Source of the DNA: Parvibaculaceae bacterium
GTDB taxonomy: Bacteria > Pseudomonadota > Alphaproteobacteria > Parvibaculales > Parvibaculaceae
Length of the DNA stretch: 35,441 nucleotides
Direction of reading: 5' to 3'
NCBI GenBank assembly: GCA_029209985.1
Contig: JARGNZ010000026.1
Location: 1 to 35,441 of the forward strand
Below, in pieces: positions 10,543 through 18,828 of the stretch. The notes under the pieces are model-generated. The model was not told the origin of the DNA. It did no database searches and worked only from the letters and a program-made list of their open reading frames with translations. Every line of letters begins with the position of its first letter. Position 1 is the stretch's first letter. The translations under genes and the position numbers were made by a program.

Positions 10543-10740
10543 ATGAAGAACGACAGATCTGCCTTCTTTGTCTTTTGCGACGGGGATACAATCCGCTTGC
10601 AATCTACAATTCCAGGCTCCGATGCCACCATAAAACGGCATTTTGTTTTGACACAACAAGACAGCGACATCGCGCTAGCACGGTTTGAAAAACTCTTAGA
10701 TGAGCTTTCCGGCGATGGATTAATCGCCACCTCACACTAG
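10543..10740 (+). CDS. Small hypothetical protein
   Basis: 65 residues beginning MKNDRSAFFVFCDGDTIRLQ, with an AGGGG six to seven bases before the ATG. The sequence looks like a compact soluble alpha/beta protein: a strand-rich half (about 7-37) and a helix-rich half (40-58). It lies between the small membrane gene and the sdhB terminator, in a stretch that is AT-richer than its surroundings. No family was recognised. The overlapping longer frame at 10359-10688 is less gene-like. Confidence 0.4.
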   Translation: MKNDRSAFFVFCDGDTIRLQSTIPGSDATIKRHFVLTQQDSDIALARFEKLLDELSGDGLIATSH

Positions 10741-10840
10741 AATTTGAGGCGTCAGAGAAGCACAGAAAATCGCACGACCAAGACCAACTTTTGGGATATG
10801 AAAGCAAGGCCATAGGTTTACAATGCTACGCTTTACCCAA

Positions 10841-10879
10841 AAAAAAGCCCCCACGGAAAATCCGCAGGGGCTTTTTGTT
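10841..10879 (-). terminator. Intrinsic terminator after sdhB
   Basis: AAAAAGCCCC and GGGGCTTTTT form the outer stem, with an inner CGGA/TCCG pairing. On the minus strand it ends in a T-run. It lies 14 bases after the sdhB stop, at the end of sdhCDAB. Confidence 0.88.
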
Positions 10880-10892
10880 TTGAGGGATGCGC

Positions 10893-11672
10893 TTAAACGC
10901 TGCGCTCAACCATCATCATTTTAATTTCTGCAATCGCTTTAGCCGGTGACAATCCTTTCGGACAGGCTTTTGCACAATTCATAATGGTATGACACCGGTA
11001 CAAACGGAATGGATCTTCCAGATCGTCCAACCGCTCGCCCGCACTTTCATCACGGCTATCGATCAACCACCGATAGGCTTGCAACAAAATAGCAGGCCCT
11101 AAGTAGCGATCGCCATTCCACCAATAACTCGGGCAAGAGGTGGAGCAACAAGCGCACAAAATACACTCATAAAGTCCGTCCAGCTTGTCGCGGTCTTCAA
11201 CAGATTGTTTCCACTCTGTCTGCGGCTCAGGAGACGTGGTTTTCAACCAAGGCTCGATGGATCGGTGCTGGGCGTAGAAATTATTCAAGTCCGGCACAAG
11301 GTCTTTAATCACCGGCATATGCGGCAATGGATAAACCTTAGCTTTACCCCGAATGTCCCCAATCGCTTTGGTACACGCCAGCGTATTCGTGCCGTCAATA
11401 TTCATGGCGCAAGAACCACAGATACCTTCGCGGCAAGAACGGCGGAATGTCACCGTAGGATCAATCTCATCTTTAATCTTGATCAGCGCGTCCAACACCA
11501 TCGGGCCGCATTCATCCATGTCCACTTCATAAGTATCCAAGGACGGGTTGCCCCCATCATCCGGGTTCCAGCGATAAATCTGAAACGCCTTGATGTTCTT
11601 GGTGCCTTTTGGCGCCTTAAAGGTTTTACCTTTTTTAGGTGCCGACCCTTTTGGAAGAGCAAGTTCTACCAT
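10893..11672 (-). CDS. sdhB: Succinate dehydrogenase iron-sulfur subunit
   Basis: Electron-transfer subunit of complex II, carrying electrons from SdhA flavin to quinone. 259 residues. The 2Fe-2S ferredoxin domain has Cys80, Cys85, Cys88 and Cys100 (CREGICGSC...C). The C-terminal domain has 4Fe-4S and 3Fe-4S ligands from [12 protein letters not shown] (170-181) and [14 protein letters not shown] (227-240). AGGGG lies seven bases before the ATG. The basic N-terminal extension (residues 1-27, [18 protein letters not shown]) is common in alphaproteobacteria. Last gene of sdhC-sdhD-sdhA-sdhB, 18 bases after sdhA, followed by a good terminator. Confidence 0.98.
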   Translation of the reverse strand: MVELALPKGSAPKKGKTFKAPKGTKNIKAFQIYRWNPDDGGNPSLDTYEVDMDECGPMVLDALIKIKDEIDPTVTFRRSCREGICGSCAMNIDGTNTLACTKAIGDIRGKAKVYPLPHMPVIKDLVPDLNNFYAQHRSIEPWLKTTSPEPQTEWKQSVEDRDKLDGLYECILCACCSTSCPSYWWNGDRYLGPAILLQAYRWLIDSRDESAGERLDDLEDPFRLYRCHTIMNCAKACPKGLSPAKAIAEIKMMMVERSV

Positions 11673-11690
11673 TGTTTGACCCCTTCAATC

Positions 11691-13496
11691 CTAGTACACG
11701 CGAGCCTTCGGCGCGATCTTGGCAAGATCGATACCGTCGGTCAGTGTATCTGTATGTACCGGACGATAGTCCAGCGTGACATTACCGTTCTCATCAAGAC
11801 GAGAAACAGTGTGCTTACGCCAATTGGCATCATCCCGGTCTGAGAAGTCTTCACGGGCATGTGCGCCCCGGCTCTCTTTACGGGCTTCAGCGGAGTAAAC
11901 CGTAGTGATGGCATTTGCCATCAGGTTATCAAGCTCCAATGTTTCCATCAGATCAGAATTCCAAACCAAAGAACTATCAGCAACATTCACGTCGCCTTTT
12001 TCATTCCAGATTTCAGAAATACGCTTACAGCCATTTTCCAAACTCTCTTGGGTTCGGAACACCGCCGCATCATCCTGCATCGCTTTTTGCATTTTGCCGC
12101 GCAGCTTAGCTGTTGGGATCGCTCCCTTGGCATGACGCAGGCCGTCAAAGCGGTCCATGATTTTCTCAAATGAGGCTTCATTGACAGACGGCACTTCAGA
12201 TTTAGCGTCCACGACTTCCGCCGCTTTAATCGCCGCCGCCCGGCCAAACACAACCAAGTCAATCAGCGAGTTAGACCCCAACCGGTTTGCCCCGTGCACA
12301 GACGCACACCCAGCTTCACCCACAGCCATAAGGCCCGGTGTCACACGGTCTGGATTGTCTGGCGTTGGATCAAGCACTTCGCCCCAATAATTGGTTGGAA
12401 TGCCGCCCATGTTGTAGTGAACCGTCGGCAGAACCGGGATCGGCGCTTTGGTTACATCCACACCCGCAAAGATTTTTGCAGACTCAGAAATACCCGGCAG
12501 ACGTTTATTCAACAGCGCCGGATCAAGATGATCCAAGTGCAAGAAAATGTGGTCGCCGTTTTTACCAACGCCGCGTCCTTCGCGAATTTCCATCGTCATA
12601 GACCGCGACACAACATCACGTGAGGCCAAGTCTTTTGCAGACGGCGCATACCGCTCCATAAAGCGTTCGCCTGAGGAGTTGACCAAATAGCCCCCCTCAC
12701 CGCGTGCGCCCTCTGTAATCAAACAGCCCGCACCGTAAATGCCCGTCGGGTGGAATTGAACAAATTCCATGTCTTGCAAAGGCAAGCCTGCCCGCGCAAC
12801 CATACCGCCCCCATCACCTGTGCAGGTGTGAGCAGAGGTTGCGGAGAAATAAGCCCGGCCATATCCACCGGTTGCCAGCACAACCATTTTGGCTGAGAAG
12901 CGGTGCATGGTGCCATCGTCCAAGTTCCACGCCACAACCCCTTCGCAAACGCCGTCTTCAGACATCAGCAGGTCAAGCGCAAAATACTCAATGTAAAATT
13001 CAGCGTTGTGACGCAAAGATTGGCCATACAATGTGTGCAAGATCGCATGACCGGTACGGTCAGCCGCAGCACAGGTCCGTTGTACCGGAGGCCCATCGCC
13101 ATAATTCTGCATGTGGCCGCCGAATGGACGCTGATAGATCAGCCCCTCATCGGTCCGGCTGAAGGGCACACCGTAGTGCTCCAATTCATACACAGCCTTA
13201 GGAGCCTCACGCGCGAGATATTCCATCGCATCGTTATCGCCCAACCAGTCAGACCCTTTAACCGTGTCATACATATGCCACTGCCAGCTGTCAGGGCCCA
13301 TGTTAGACAGCGACGCGGCGATACCGCCCTGCGCTGCAACCGTATGAGAACGGGTTGGGAAAACTTTGGAAATGCACGCAGTGCGCAGGCCTTGCTCAGC
13401 CATGCCCAATGTTGCACGCAAGCCAGCGCCACCAGCGCCAACAACAACCACATCAAAGTCGTGATCTACAATTTCGTAAGATGCCGAGGCACTCAT
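11691..13496 (-). CDS. sdhA: Succinate dehydrogenase flavoprotein subunit
   Basis: Catalytic FAD subunit of complex II, oxidising succinate to fumarate. 601 residues, normal length. The FAD dinucleotide fold [16 protein letters not shown] is at about 16-31. The covalent-FAD histidine is His51 in [11 protein letters not shown]. The C-terminal part carries [18 protein letters not shown] and the helical-domain motif [19 protein letters not shown]. It begins 16 bases after the sdhD stop and ends 18 bases before sdhB, consistent with a single transcript. Confidence 0.98.
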   Translation of the reverse strand: MSASASYEIVDHDFDVVVVGAGGAGLRATLGMAEQGLRTACISKVFPTRSHTVAAQGGIAASLSNMGPDSWQWHMYDTVKGSDWLGDNDAMEYLAREAPKAVYELEHYGVPFSRTDEGLIYQRPFGGHMQNYGDGPPVQRTCAAADRTGHAILHTLYGQSLRHNAEFYIEYFALDLLMSEDGVCEGVVAWNLDDGTMHRFSAKMVVLATGGYGRAYFSATSAHTCTGDGGGMVARAGLPLQDMEFVQFHPTGIYGAGCLITEGARGEGGYLVNSSGERFMERYAPSAKDLASRDVVSRSMTMEIREGRGVGKNGDHIFLHLDHLDPALLNKRLPGISESAKIFAGVDVTKAPIPVLPTVHYNMGGIPTNYWGEVLDPTPDNPDRVTPGLMAVGEAGCASVHGANRLGSNSLIDLVVFGRAAAIKAAEVVDAKSEVPSVNEASFEKIMDRFDGLRHAKGAIPTAKLRGKMQKAMQDDAAVFRTQESLENGCKRISEIWNEKGDVNVADSSLVWNSDLMETLELDNLMANAITTVYSAEARKESRGAHAREDFSDRDDANWRKHTVSRLDENGNVTLDYRPVHTDTLTDGIDLAKIAPKARVY

Positions 13497-13512
13497 TTAG
13501 TATTCCCCGCGA

Positions 13513-13896
13513 TCAAGAACCAAGGCCAAGCTTCAACACTGCAAAAACACAGGCGAGGCCAACCGAGATTGAAAAGAATTTGTTGAGCAAAAGCGTGAAC
13601 AGCTTATTGCCTTCCGAATGAACATAGTCTTCGATGATCACCTGCATCCCAAGATACATGTGATAAACGCCAGACAAGATCATCAACAGCAAAACAACTG
13701 AGACGATCGGATTGCTCAGATAAGCCATCACCGTCGCGTAGTCCGCGCCGGCCAAGCTTACGATGGACGCCAGCAGAAAAACGAACAATGGCACGTTGGC
13801 AATTGCTGTAACCCGCTGGATCCAAAAATGCTCGGTGCCGCTTTTAGCAGACCCAAGCCCACGTACTTTACCCAAAGGGGTGCGCATATCAGTCAT
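13513..13896 (-). CDS. sdhD: Succinate dehydrogenase membrane anchor subunit
   Basis: 127-residue small membrane subunit of complex II with three transmembrane helices (about 31-50, 62-80, 105-124). The family motif [16 protein letters not shown] is present: His79 corresponds to the heme b ligand and Tyr91 to the quinone-site tyrosine of the E. coli enzyme. Its ATG overlaps the sdhC stop by one base (TAATG), so the anchors are coupled. A basic N-terminus ([17 protein letters not shown]) is typical of the alphaproteobacterial form. Confidence 0.95.
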   Translation of the reverse strand: MTDMRTPLGKVRGLGSAKSGTEHFWIQRVTAIANVPLFVFLLASIVSLAGADYATVMAYLSNPIVSVVLLLMILSGVYHMYLGMQVIIEDYVHSEGNKLFTLLLNKFFSISVGLACVFAVLKLGLGS

Positions 13897-14306
13897 TAGA
13901 AAGCCCCCGCCATGTAATATCCAAGAACCCAGACCACGCCGGTAAGTGAGAAAGACAGCACAACCGACAGGCGGGCTACCAATTCAACCGTCGACAAGCC
14001 AAAGGCTGTGCCCGTGTCCCACATGAAGTGGCGCAAGCCGCCCATGAGGTGATGCAGCAATGCCCAAGTGTACCCAACCAGAACCAGCGTGCCGATCCAG
14101 CTTGTAACAAACCATTGGAAATGTGCGTAAGCTTCTGGACCCGTTGCCGCAGCGATAAGCCACCACGCGAGCAAGAGTGTCCCAAAGTAAAGAGCGCCAC
14201 CAGTAATCCGGTGCACGATCGACAGCAGCATCGTGAGGCCACCGCGATAAATAGAAATATGCGGCGATAAAGGCCGCTGAACTTTTAGTGTTTCTGTCTC
14301 AGCCAT
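13896..14306 (-). CDS. sdhC: Succinate dehydrogenase cytochrome b556 subunit
   Basis: 136 residues from the ATG at 14306, which gives the usual start [23 protein letters not shown]. The longer open frame (to 14396) adds 30 residues with no family resemblance. AGGA lies nine bases before the chosen ATG. The motif SPHISIYR (14-21) and the heme motif H-x3-G-x-R-H (His86 to His93) mark the family. Three membrane helices are visible (about 26-54, 66-88, 108-132). First gene of the sdh operon; an imperfect palindrome sits about 95 bases upstream. Confidence 0.95.
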   Translation of the reverse strand: MAETETLKVQRPLSPHISIYRGGLTMLLSIVHRITGGALYFGTLLLAWWLIAAATGPEAYAHFQWFVTSWIGTLVLVGYTWALLHHLMGGLRHFMWDTGTAFGLSTVELVARLSVVLSFSLTGVVWVLGYYMAGAF

Positions 14307-14399
14307 CAGGGATCGTCCTATGGAAGGAAATGTGAATGCCCCTGTGTTTAGCGGACCCAAAGCCTCAAGGCAAATACGGATATGTATTTGTTGCAAAAG

Positions 14400-14428
14400 A
14401 ACTATTCCCGTTAGGAATGAGAATAGTT
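14400..14428. promoter_or_regulatory. Palindrome upstream of sdhC, candidate operator
   Basis: AACTATTC (14400-14407) pairs with GAATAGTT (14421-14428). A nested ATTCC-CGTTA-GGAAT lies inside it. TTGCAAA flanks both arms, so the two half-sites read alike apart from a four-base insertion on the left. It lies 94 bases before the sdhC ATG, in the expected promoter zone. A binding site for a dimeric regulator is inferred; I cannot assign it to Fur, Irr, RirA or another family. Confidence 0.45.
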
Positions 14429-14756
14429 TGCAAAAAACAACAGCTTAGGATGAAGCAACATTCACCGGCAAAACAGTCCCGCTGCCCCGACGATAGCTAT
14501 GTTTAGCCCGTCAATTTGGGCACTTTCCAAGCTGATTGGAGCAGAATAGACCGGAAGAATAGGACCGTCATTATAAGAGGAAAAGAGGAAAAGAGGTGGG
14601 GGAGATTCGCACATCAGGCCCTGAAGGCACCACAAGATGGATTACCGGAACAAGTCCGGTAATGACGGGAGATAAATGATAACGCGGGATGGATGATGCG
14701 AGAGATGGATGATGACAGGTATAAATAATAACAGGGGACAAAGGCATCACCCCAAC
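14429..14756. other. Intergenic region between sdhC and the mesaconyl-CoA hydratase gene
   Basis: No gene seen. It holds one palindromic repeat singlet (14637-14669) and a low-complexity, purine-rich patch (about 14570-14600 and 14680-14740). Within this the 11-mer GATGGATGATG occurs twice, at 14688-14698 and 14704-14714. The sdh promoter probably lies near the palindrome at the left edge. Confidence 0.5.
14637..14669 (-). repeat. REP-like palindromic repeat, singlet
   Basis: A perfect 9-bp stem, ATTACCGGA (14641-14649) and TCCGGTAAT (14655-14663), around ACAAG, flanked by ATGG and GACGG. It is the same unit that forms the doublets elsewhere in the window, in minus orientation and without a partner nearby. 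Confidence 0.85.
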
Positions 14757-15806
14757 CTAACGCGGCATTAAAACCCAATAATCCAAATCGAGCACAACAC
14801 CGTCCGCGTATCCCGCGTCCAGAGGCCCGGGATGGTCCGCGCATGGCAAATCTTTCGTCGCAAAACTGCGCACCCGCAAAGCGCCCAAGTCAGAGCGTCC
14901 GGGAAGTTCTGCTTTATCAAGGATTTCTGACCACGCAAACACCGTGTCGCCACCAAAACAAGGGGCCACATGACGCCCCCCATTGATCGCCGCCACAAGC
15001 AACGCATTGCCTAAGCCATTAAACGAAAGAGCGCGCGCCATTGAAATTACATGACCGCCATACATCAAGCGCCGCCCAAAGCGACCCTTTCCCTCAGCAT
15101 ACTGATTGAAATGCACCTTAGCTGTGTTTTGATACAAGCGCGTTGCCATCATGTGCTCAGACTCTTCAATCGTCACACCGTCAATATGATCAATCTTTTC
15201 ACCTACGTTATAATCACCCCACATATGGGTGCTGCCGGTCACTTTCGGATCAAGGTCAGAAAAATCCAACCCCTCTGGCACATGCAATTGTTCAGCAGGC
15301 ACAACTTTCGGCAAAGTCGGCACATCAGCTTCAGGAGCCGGCGCATTGACATCGCCCTTACGCACCATCACCCAGCGCACATACTCAAGCACAACCGTTC
15401 CATGCTGATTGACGCCCGTAGAGCGCACATAAACGACGCCCGTTTTACCATTAGAGTTTTCTTTAAGGCCAATCACCTTAGAAGAAGTGGAGAGCGTATC
15501 ACCGGGGAAAACCGGCTTGAGGAATTTGCAATCTGCATAGCCGAGATTGGCAACCGCATTGAGCGAAATATCCGGCACGGTTTTGCCGAACACAATATGA
15601 AACGCCAACATGTCGTCTATCGGAGCGCGCTCGTAACCAATTTCGCGCGCCATTTCATCAGAAGAATGCAGCGCAAATCGTGTGGGAAAGAGAGACGTAT
15701 ATACGGCGACATCGCCTACAGAAACAGTACGCGGCGTCGCGTGTGGCAGCACTTGGCCAACTTCAAAATCTTCAAAGAAATTTCCCGCATTGGTTTTTGC
15801 AGTCAT
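14757..15806 (-). CDS. Mesaconyl-CoA hydratase-like MaoC protein
   Basis: 349 residues with two hot-dog (MaoC-like) domains, about 8-160 and 190-345. Such double-hot-dog proteins include mesaconyl-CoA hydratase (beta-methylmalyl-CoA dehydratase, Mch/Mcd) of the ethylmalonyl-CoA pathway, which interconverts mesaconyl-C1-CoA and beta-methylmalyl-CoA. Supporting segments are NFFEDFEVGQVLPHATPRTV at the N-terminus, FLKPVFPGDTL, and the C-terminal domain with GGHVISMARALSFNG and GRHVAPCFGGDTVFAWSEI. AAGGAG is placed seven bases before the ATG at 15806; the GTG two codons upstream is too close to it. The neighbouring malyl-CoA gene and sdh operon support the pathway role. Family membership is firm, exact substrate inferred. 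Confidence 0.87.
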   Translation of the reverse strand: MTAKTNAGNFFEDFEVGQVLPHATPRTVSVGDVAVYTSLFPTRFALHSSDEMAREIGYERAPIDDMLAFHIVFGKTVPDISLNAVANLGYADCKFLKPVFPGDTLSTSSKVIGLKENSNGKTGVVYVRSTGVNQHGTVVLEYVRWVMVRKGDVNAPAPEADVPTLPKVVPAEQLHVPEGLDFSDLDPKVTGSTHMWGDYNVGEKIDHIDGVTIEESEHMMATRLYQNTAKVHFNQYAEGKGRFGRRLMYGGHVISMARALSFNGLGNALLVAAINGGRHVAPCFGGDTVFAWSEILDKAELPGRSDLGALRVRSFATKDLPCADHPGPLDAGYADGVVLDLDYWVLMPR

Positions 15807-15926
15807 ATCCACGCTCCTTACGATCTAGATAGGCCCTCATAGCAGCCCCGCCCCGCCTCGACAAGTGACAGTCTTTTAGCCACACTCTCCTGAGCCATAA
15901 CCCCAGAGGCACACTGCAGAGGCCCA

Positions 15927-16304
15927 ATGTCAGACGAATATATAGATTATCTTCAAGACATTCTAAGCCCCCTTGGGCCGATCAGCAAAGGGCGGTTGTT
16001 TGGGCTGCGCACGTTAAAATATAACGCCCTCCAATTTGCCATGTTCAACGGCGACACCCTGTATTTTGCCGTCAACGCCCAAACCCGCGACGCCTTCTTA
16101 GAGGCCGGTAGCCCGCCGTTTTCCTATGCAACCAAACGAGGGCGCACGGAAGTCCACAAATATTATGAGGTGCCCGGCGAGATCCTTGATGACGAAGACA
16201 CCCTGCAAGAATGGGCACGGCTTTCAATAGACGCCGCCCGCACACCCGACAAAAAATCCACCGACGCCGCCGTAAAGGCCCGCAAACGGCTAGGGTTAGA
16301 TTAA
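15927..16304 (+). CDS. TfoX/Sxy N-terminal domain protein
   Basis: 125 residues with the TfoX-N fold: DYLQDILSPLGPISKGRLFGLRTLKYNALQFAMFNGDTLYFAVNAQTRDAF, then the YATKRGRTEVHKYYEVPGEILDD strand-turn-strand part. Only the N-terminal domain is present; the C-terminal helix-hairpin domain of the enterobacterial competence activator Sxy is missing, as in most free-standing alphaproteobacterial members. The function of these short proteins is not established. It is divergent from the hydratase gene (120 bases apart) and followed directly by repeat doublets. Confidence 0.88.
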   Translation: MSDEYIDYLQDILSPLGPISKGRLFGLRTLKYNALQFAMFNGDTLYFAVNAQTRDAFLEAGSPPFSYATKRGRTEVHKYYEVPGEILDDEDTLQEWARLSIDAARTPDKKSTDAAVKARKRLGLD

Positions 16305-16315
16305 AGCCGCCCTTA

Positions 16316-16462
16316 CGTCATTGCCGGACTCGTTCCGGCAATCCATATCTCCGCAGTCTCAGAGCAAAAGAGAGAACGCGCCCTCACCACCCCAAACACC
16401 CTCAATCCATGAGGAAAAATGGATCCCCGGGACAAGCCCGAGGATGACGCATCAGGGTGTGG
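16316..16462 (+). repeat. REPIN-like doublet, copy A of a near-identical pair
   Basis: 147-base unit. The left arm is the hairpin CATTGCCGGA-CTCGT-TCCGGCAATC; the right arm (about 16429-16449) is the same element inverted, with CCCCGGG-ACAAG-CCCGAGG. About 80 bases separate the arms. The copy at 16529 differs at only three positions by my reading. The unit starts 12 bases after the TfoX-N stop. Confidence 0.9.
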
Positions 16463-16528
16463 CCAAGGTAGGGTATTGCAAACAAGTGCCTTGGAATGTG
16501 AGGCTCCTAAGCAAAGACAGAGCCAGCG

Positions 16529-16675
16529 CGTCATTGCCGGACTCGTTCCGGCAATCCATATCTCCGCAGTCTCAGAGCAAAAGAGAGAACGCACCCTCAC
16601 CACCCCAAACACCCTCAATCCATGAGGCAAAATGGACCCCCGGGACAAGCCCGAGGATGACGCATCAGGGTGTGG
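16529..16675 (+). repeat. REPIN-like doublet, copy B of a near-identical pair
   Basis: 147 bases, same orientation and structure as 16316-16462, separated from it by 66 bases. The near identity includes the non-palindromic middle, so this is a recent duplication or gene-conversion product rather than independent insertion. It ends 30 bases before the stop of the malyl-CoA gene. Confidence 0.9.
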
Positions 16676-16704
16676 GGAGGTAAGCCTTCGAGGCACACAG
16701 TGCT

Positions 16705-17637
16705 TTAAGCGCTGGCTTCCAGCTCCGCGATGGCTTCGGCAATGGCGACCGTGCGCTTGGCAATCTCTGCGTGCAACAGCTCGACCATCCGGCCTTCCAC
16801 TTTCAACACGCCCTTGCCTGCATTTTCTGGCAGCTCGAAGGCTTCAATCGTCTGACGGGCAAAAGCGACGTCCGCCGGGTCGGGAGAGAACACCTCATTG
16901 CACGGGGCGAGTTGCGAGGGATGGATCAGCGTTTTGCCGTCCATGCCCAAATCGCGGCCCTGCTCACAGACCGCCTGAAAACCGTCCGCATCTTTGATGT
17001 CATTATAAACACCGTCCAAAACAACCAAGCCATACGCCCGCGCGGCCAACAAGCACAACCCAATCGATGTCATCATCGGCTGGCGATCTGGGGTATGCGC
17101 AGACCGCATATCTTTGGCAATGTCATTCGTCCCCATCACCCATGCAGTCATGTGCGAGCCGGGCTCTTGAGACTTTGCCGCAATCTGTTGGGCCTGCAAC
17201 ATCGCCAAGGGCGTTTCCATCATCGCCCACATTTGCAAGTCAGTCGGTGCACCAGCCGCACTCAATGCCGCCTCAATCTGGTCCACATCTTCTGGCCCGC
17301 TCACTTTGGGCACCAAAATACCGTCTGGACCTGCTGCCACAGCCGCCTCAATATCCGCAGCACCCCACTCTGTATCCAGACCGTTCACCCGAATAATAAT
17401 TTCGCGTTTGCCGTAGCCGCCAGCTTTCACAGCCGCACATACTTGGGCACGCGCGTCCGCCTTCGCGTCTGGTGCCACCGCGTCCTCAAGGTCCAAAATC
17501 AACGTATCCGCAGACAAGGTTTTTGCCTTCTCCAGCGCCCGTGCATTGGACCCCGGCATATAAAGAACAGAACGGCGGGGACGGGCAGCACATTTTGCTT
17601 TGAGGTCTGAAACGGCTTGAGACGTGACTTGAGACAT
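16705..17637 (-). CDS. CitE-family malyl-CoA thioesterase/lyase (Mcl2-like)
   Basis: 311 residues from the ATG at 17637, which has AAAGGA about eight bases upstream; the longer frame adds 27 unrelated residues. It is an HpcH/HpaI/CitE TIM-barrel protein with RRSVLYMPGSNARALEKA (21-38), LDLEDAV (48-54), RVNGLDTEWG (83-92), MWAMMETP (136-143), GTNDIAKD (169-176) and DGKTLIHPSQL. The LYMPGSNARALEKA and CEQGRDLGMDGKTLIHP wording resembles the Rhodobacter (3S)-malyl-CoA thioesterase (Mcl2) more than the malyl-CoA lyase Mcl1. Mcl2 hydrolyses malyl-CoA to malate and CoA. The nearby mesaconyl-CoA hydratase-like gene supports an ethylmalonyl-CoA pathway role. The thioesterase versus lyase choice is inferred. 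Confidence 0.83.
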   Translation of the reverse strand: MSQVTSQAVSDLKAKCAARPRRSVLYMPGSNARALEKAKTLSADTLILDLEDAVAPDAKADARAQVCAAVKAGGYGKREIIIRVNGLDTEWGAADIEAAVAAGPDGILVPKVSGPEDVDQIEAALSAAGAPTDLQMWAMMETPLAMLQAQQIAAKSQEPGSHMTAWVMGTNDIAKDMRSAHTPDRQPMMTSIGLCLLAARAYGLVVLDGVYNDIKDADGFQAVCEQGRDLGMDGKTLIHPSQLAPCNEVFSPDPADVAFARQTIEAFELPENAGKGVLKVEGRMVELLHAEIAKRTVAIAEAIAELEASA

Positions 17638-17727
17638 GGAAAATCCTTTCACTTGCTTTGGCGCGCAGACTATAAATCTTATGCAGCTCTGCCAAGTAGA
17701 TTTAACGTGTTCACGCAAGGAGGCCTC

Positions 17728-18567
17728 ATGGCCACCATTCTGTGCCTATCCAGCCAAGTCCTACGCGGCACCATCGGCAACTCAGCCATGGCCCCCGCGC
17801 TGTGGGCGCTGGGCCATGATGTCTGGACCCTTCCCACACTCATTTTAAGTCACCACCCCGGATATGGCACGCCGCACCGGACCATAACGCCCGTAAGAGA
17901 GATTGAGCAGCATGGTGCTGAATGGACGCAGACCGGCGCCCTCGCCCAAATCGATGCCGTCATCACCGGCTATTTAGCCAGCCCAGAGCAAGGCCCCGCT
18001 CTTCTGCGCTTGGTACAACAGATTAAACACGCCAACCCTGAAGCGCTCCACGTGGCCGACCCCGTGATGGGCGATTGGCCCGGGGGAGCCTATGTTGCCG
18101 CCCCCATTATCGAGGCACAGAAAAACCTAGCCGCCGCGGCCGACCTCATCACCCCCAATCATTTCGAGGCGATGCAACTTTTAGGCAGCGCCAACCCATC
18201 TGCACACGAAGACGAAGACTTTTTAGGGAAAGGCGCATGGATTTCCCCAGAGCCTCTGCTCGCGGTGACATCTTACCCAACCTTCACCCCAGACCTCACC
18301 TCAATCTGCTTTGCAGGCACAGAGGGCCTATGGCAAGTCGCAACGCCGAAATTCAACAACGTTCCCAACGGCACCGGCGACATATTCACCGCCCTCATGA
18401 CCGGCCATTTGATGCACGGCCTCGATCCCCTGTCCGCACTCCAAAAAGCAGCCGGCAGCCTCACCGCCATCGCTCAGCTTAGTATCGGCAAGCGCGATCT
18501 CGCCTTAGGCCAAGGCCGAGATGAATTGGCCTCCCCCTCTGTATTGCCAGAGTTGGTGCAACTGTAA
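17728..18567 (+). CDS. pdxY: Pyridoxal kinase (PdxY/PdxK family)
   Basis: Phosphorylates pyridoxal to pyridoxal 5'-phosphate in B6 salvage. 279 residues from the ATG at 17728, preceded by AGGAGG at five bases; the frame open upstream lacks family resemblance. Ribokinase-fold landmarks: SSQVLRGTIGNSA (8-20), LSHHPGYG (40-47, substrate loop), VADPVMGD (109-116), LITPNHFEAMQLL (140-152) and the anion-hole motif NGTGDIFTALM with the catalytic Asp218. Length matches PdxY. It is divergent from the malyl-CoA gene with 90 bases between starts. A related pyridoxine kinase cannot be wholly excluded. Confidence 0.9.
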   Translation: MATILCLSSQVLRGTIGNSAMAPALWALGHDVWTLPTLILSHHPGYGTPHRTITPVREIEQHGAEWTQTGALAQIDAVITGYLASPEQGPALLRLVQQIKHANPEALHVADPVMGDWPGGAYVAAPIIEAQKNLAAAADLITPNHFEAMQLLGSANPSAHEDEDFLGKGAWISPEPLLAVTSYPTFTPDLTSICFAGTEGLWQVATPKFNNVPNGTGDIFTALMTGHLMHGLDPLSALQKAAGSLTAIAQLSIGKRDLALGQGRDELASPSVLPELVQL

Positions 18568-18603
18568 ACCCGTCGATACCCCAGCCCCACATCACCATCC
18601 TTA

Positions 18604-18735
18604 CGTCATTGCCGGACGTGTTCCGGTAATCCATATCTCCGCTGGCGTAAACGGCAAAGTGCGCTCAGCCTCGCCGGGAACCAAAAGGCTCGTGCTGTCG
18701 ATAGATGGATCCCCGGGACAAGCCCGAGGATGACG
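18604..18735 (+). repeat. REPIN-like doublet
   Basis: 132-base unit. The left arm is GTCATTGCCGGA-CGTGT-TCCGGTAATCC and the inverted right arm is ATGGATCCCCGGGACAAG followed by CCCGAGGATGACG. The middle is shorter than, and mostly unlike, the 16.3 kb pair. It lies between the pdxY stop and the asd terminator, where the two genes converge. Confidence 0.88.
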
Positions 18736-18767
18736 AAAGTAGAGGAACAAAGGTGGGGTGAGAAACG

Positions 18768-18803
18768 AAAAAAGCCGGGGGGACAGTTGGTCCTCCCGGC
18801 TCT
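18768..18803 (-). terminator. Intrinsic terminator after asd
   Basis: AGCCGGG (18773-18779) pairs with CCCGGCT (18795-18801), and GGA/TCC adds inner pairing. An A-run on the left gives a T-run on the minus strand. It lies 26 bases downstream of the asd stop. Confidence 0.8.
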
Positions 18804-18828
18804 TAAAATCATTACACACCAAAACGGC

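Noticed and set aside
10359-10688. A 109-codon open frame overlapping the small gene at 10543
   Set aside because: Its composition is irregular, rich in Cys/Arg/Lys with no plausible fold or ribosome binding site; the second half mirrors the real gene in another frame.
16313-16696. Open frames of 120-127 codons on both strands over the repeat pair
   Set aside because: They translate the repeat units themselves; the periodic product (SGLSRGS, GTSPAMT wording) is a known artefact of such repeats, not a protein.
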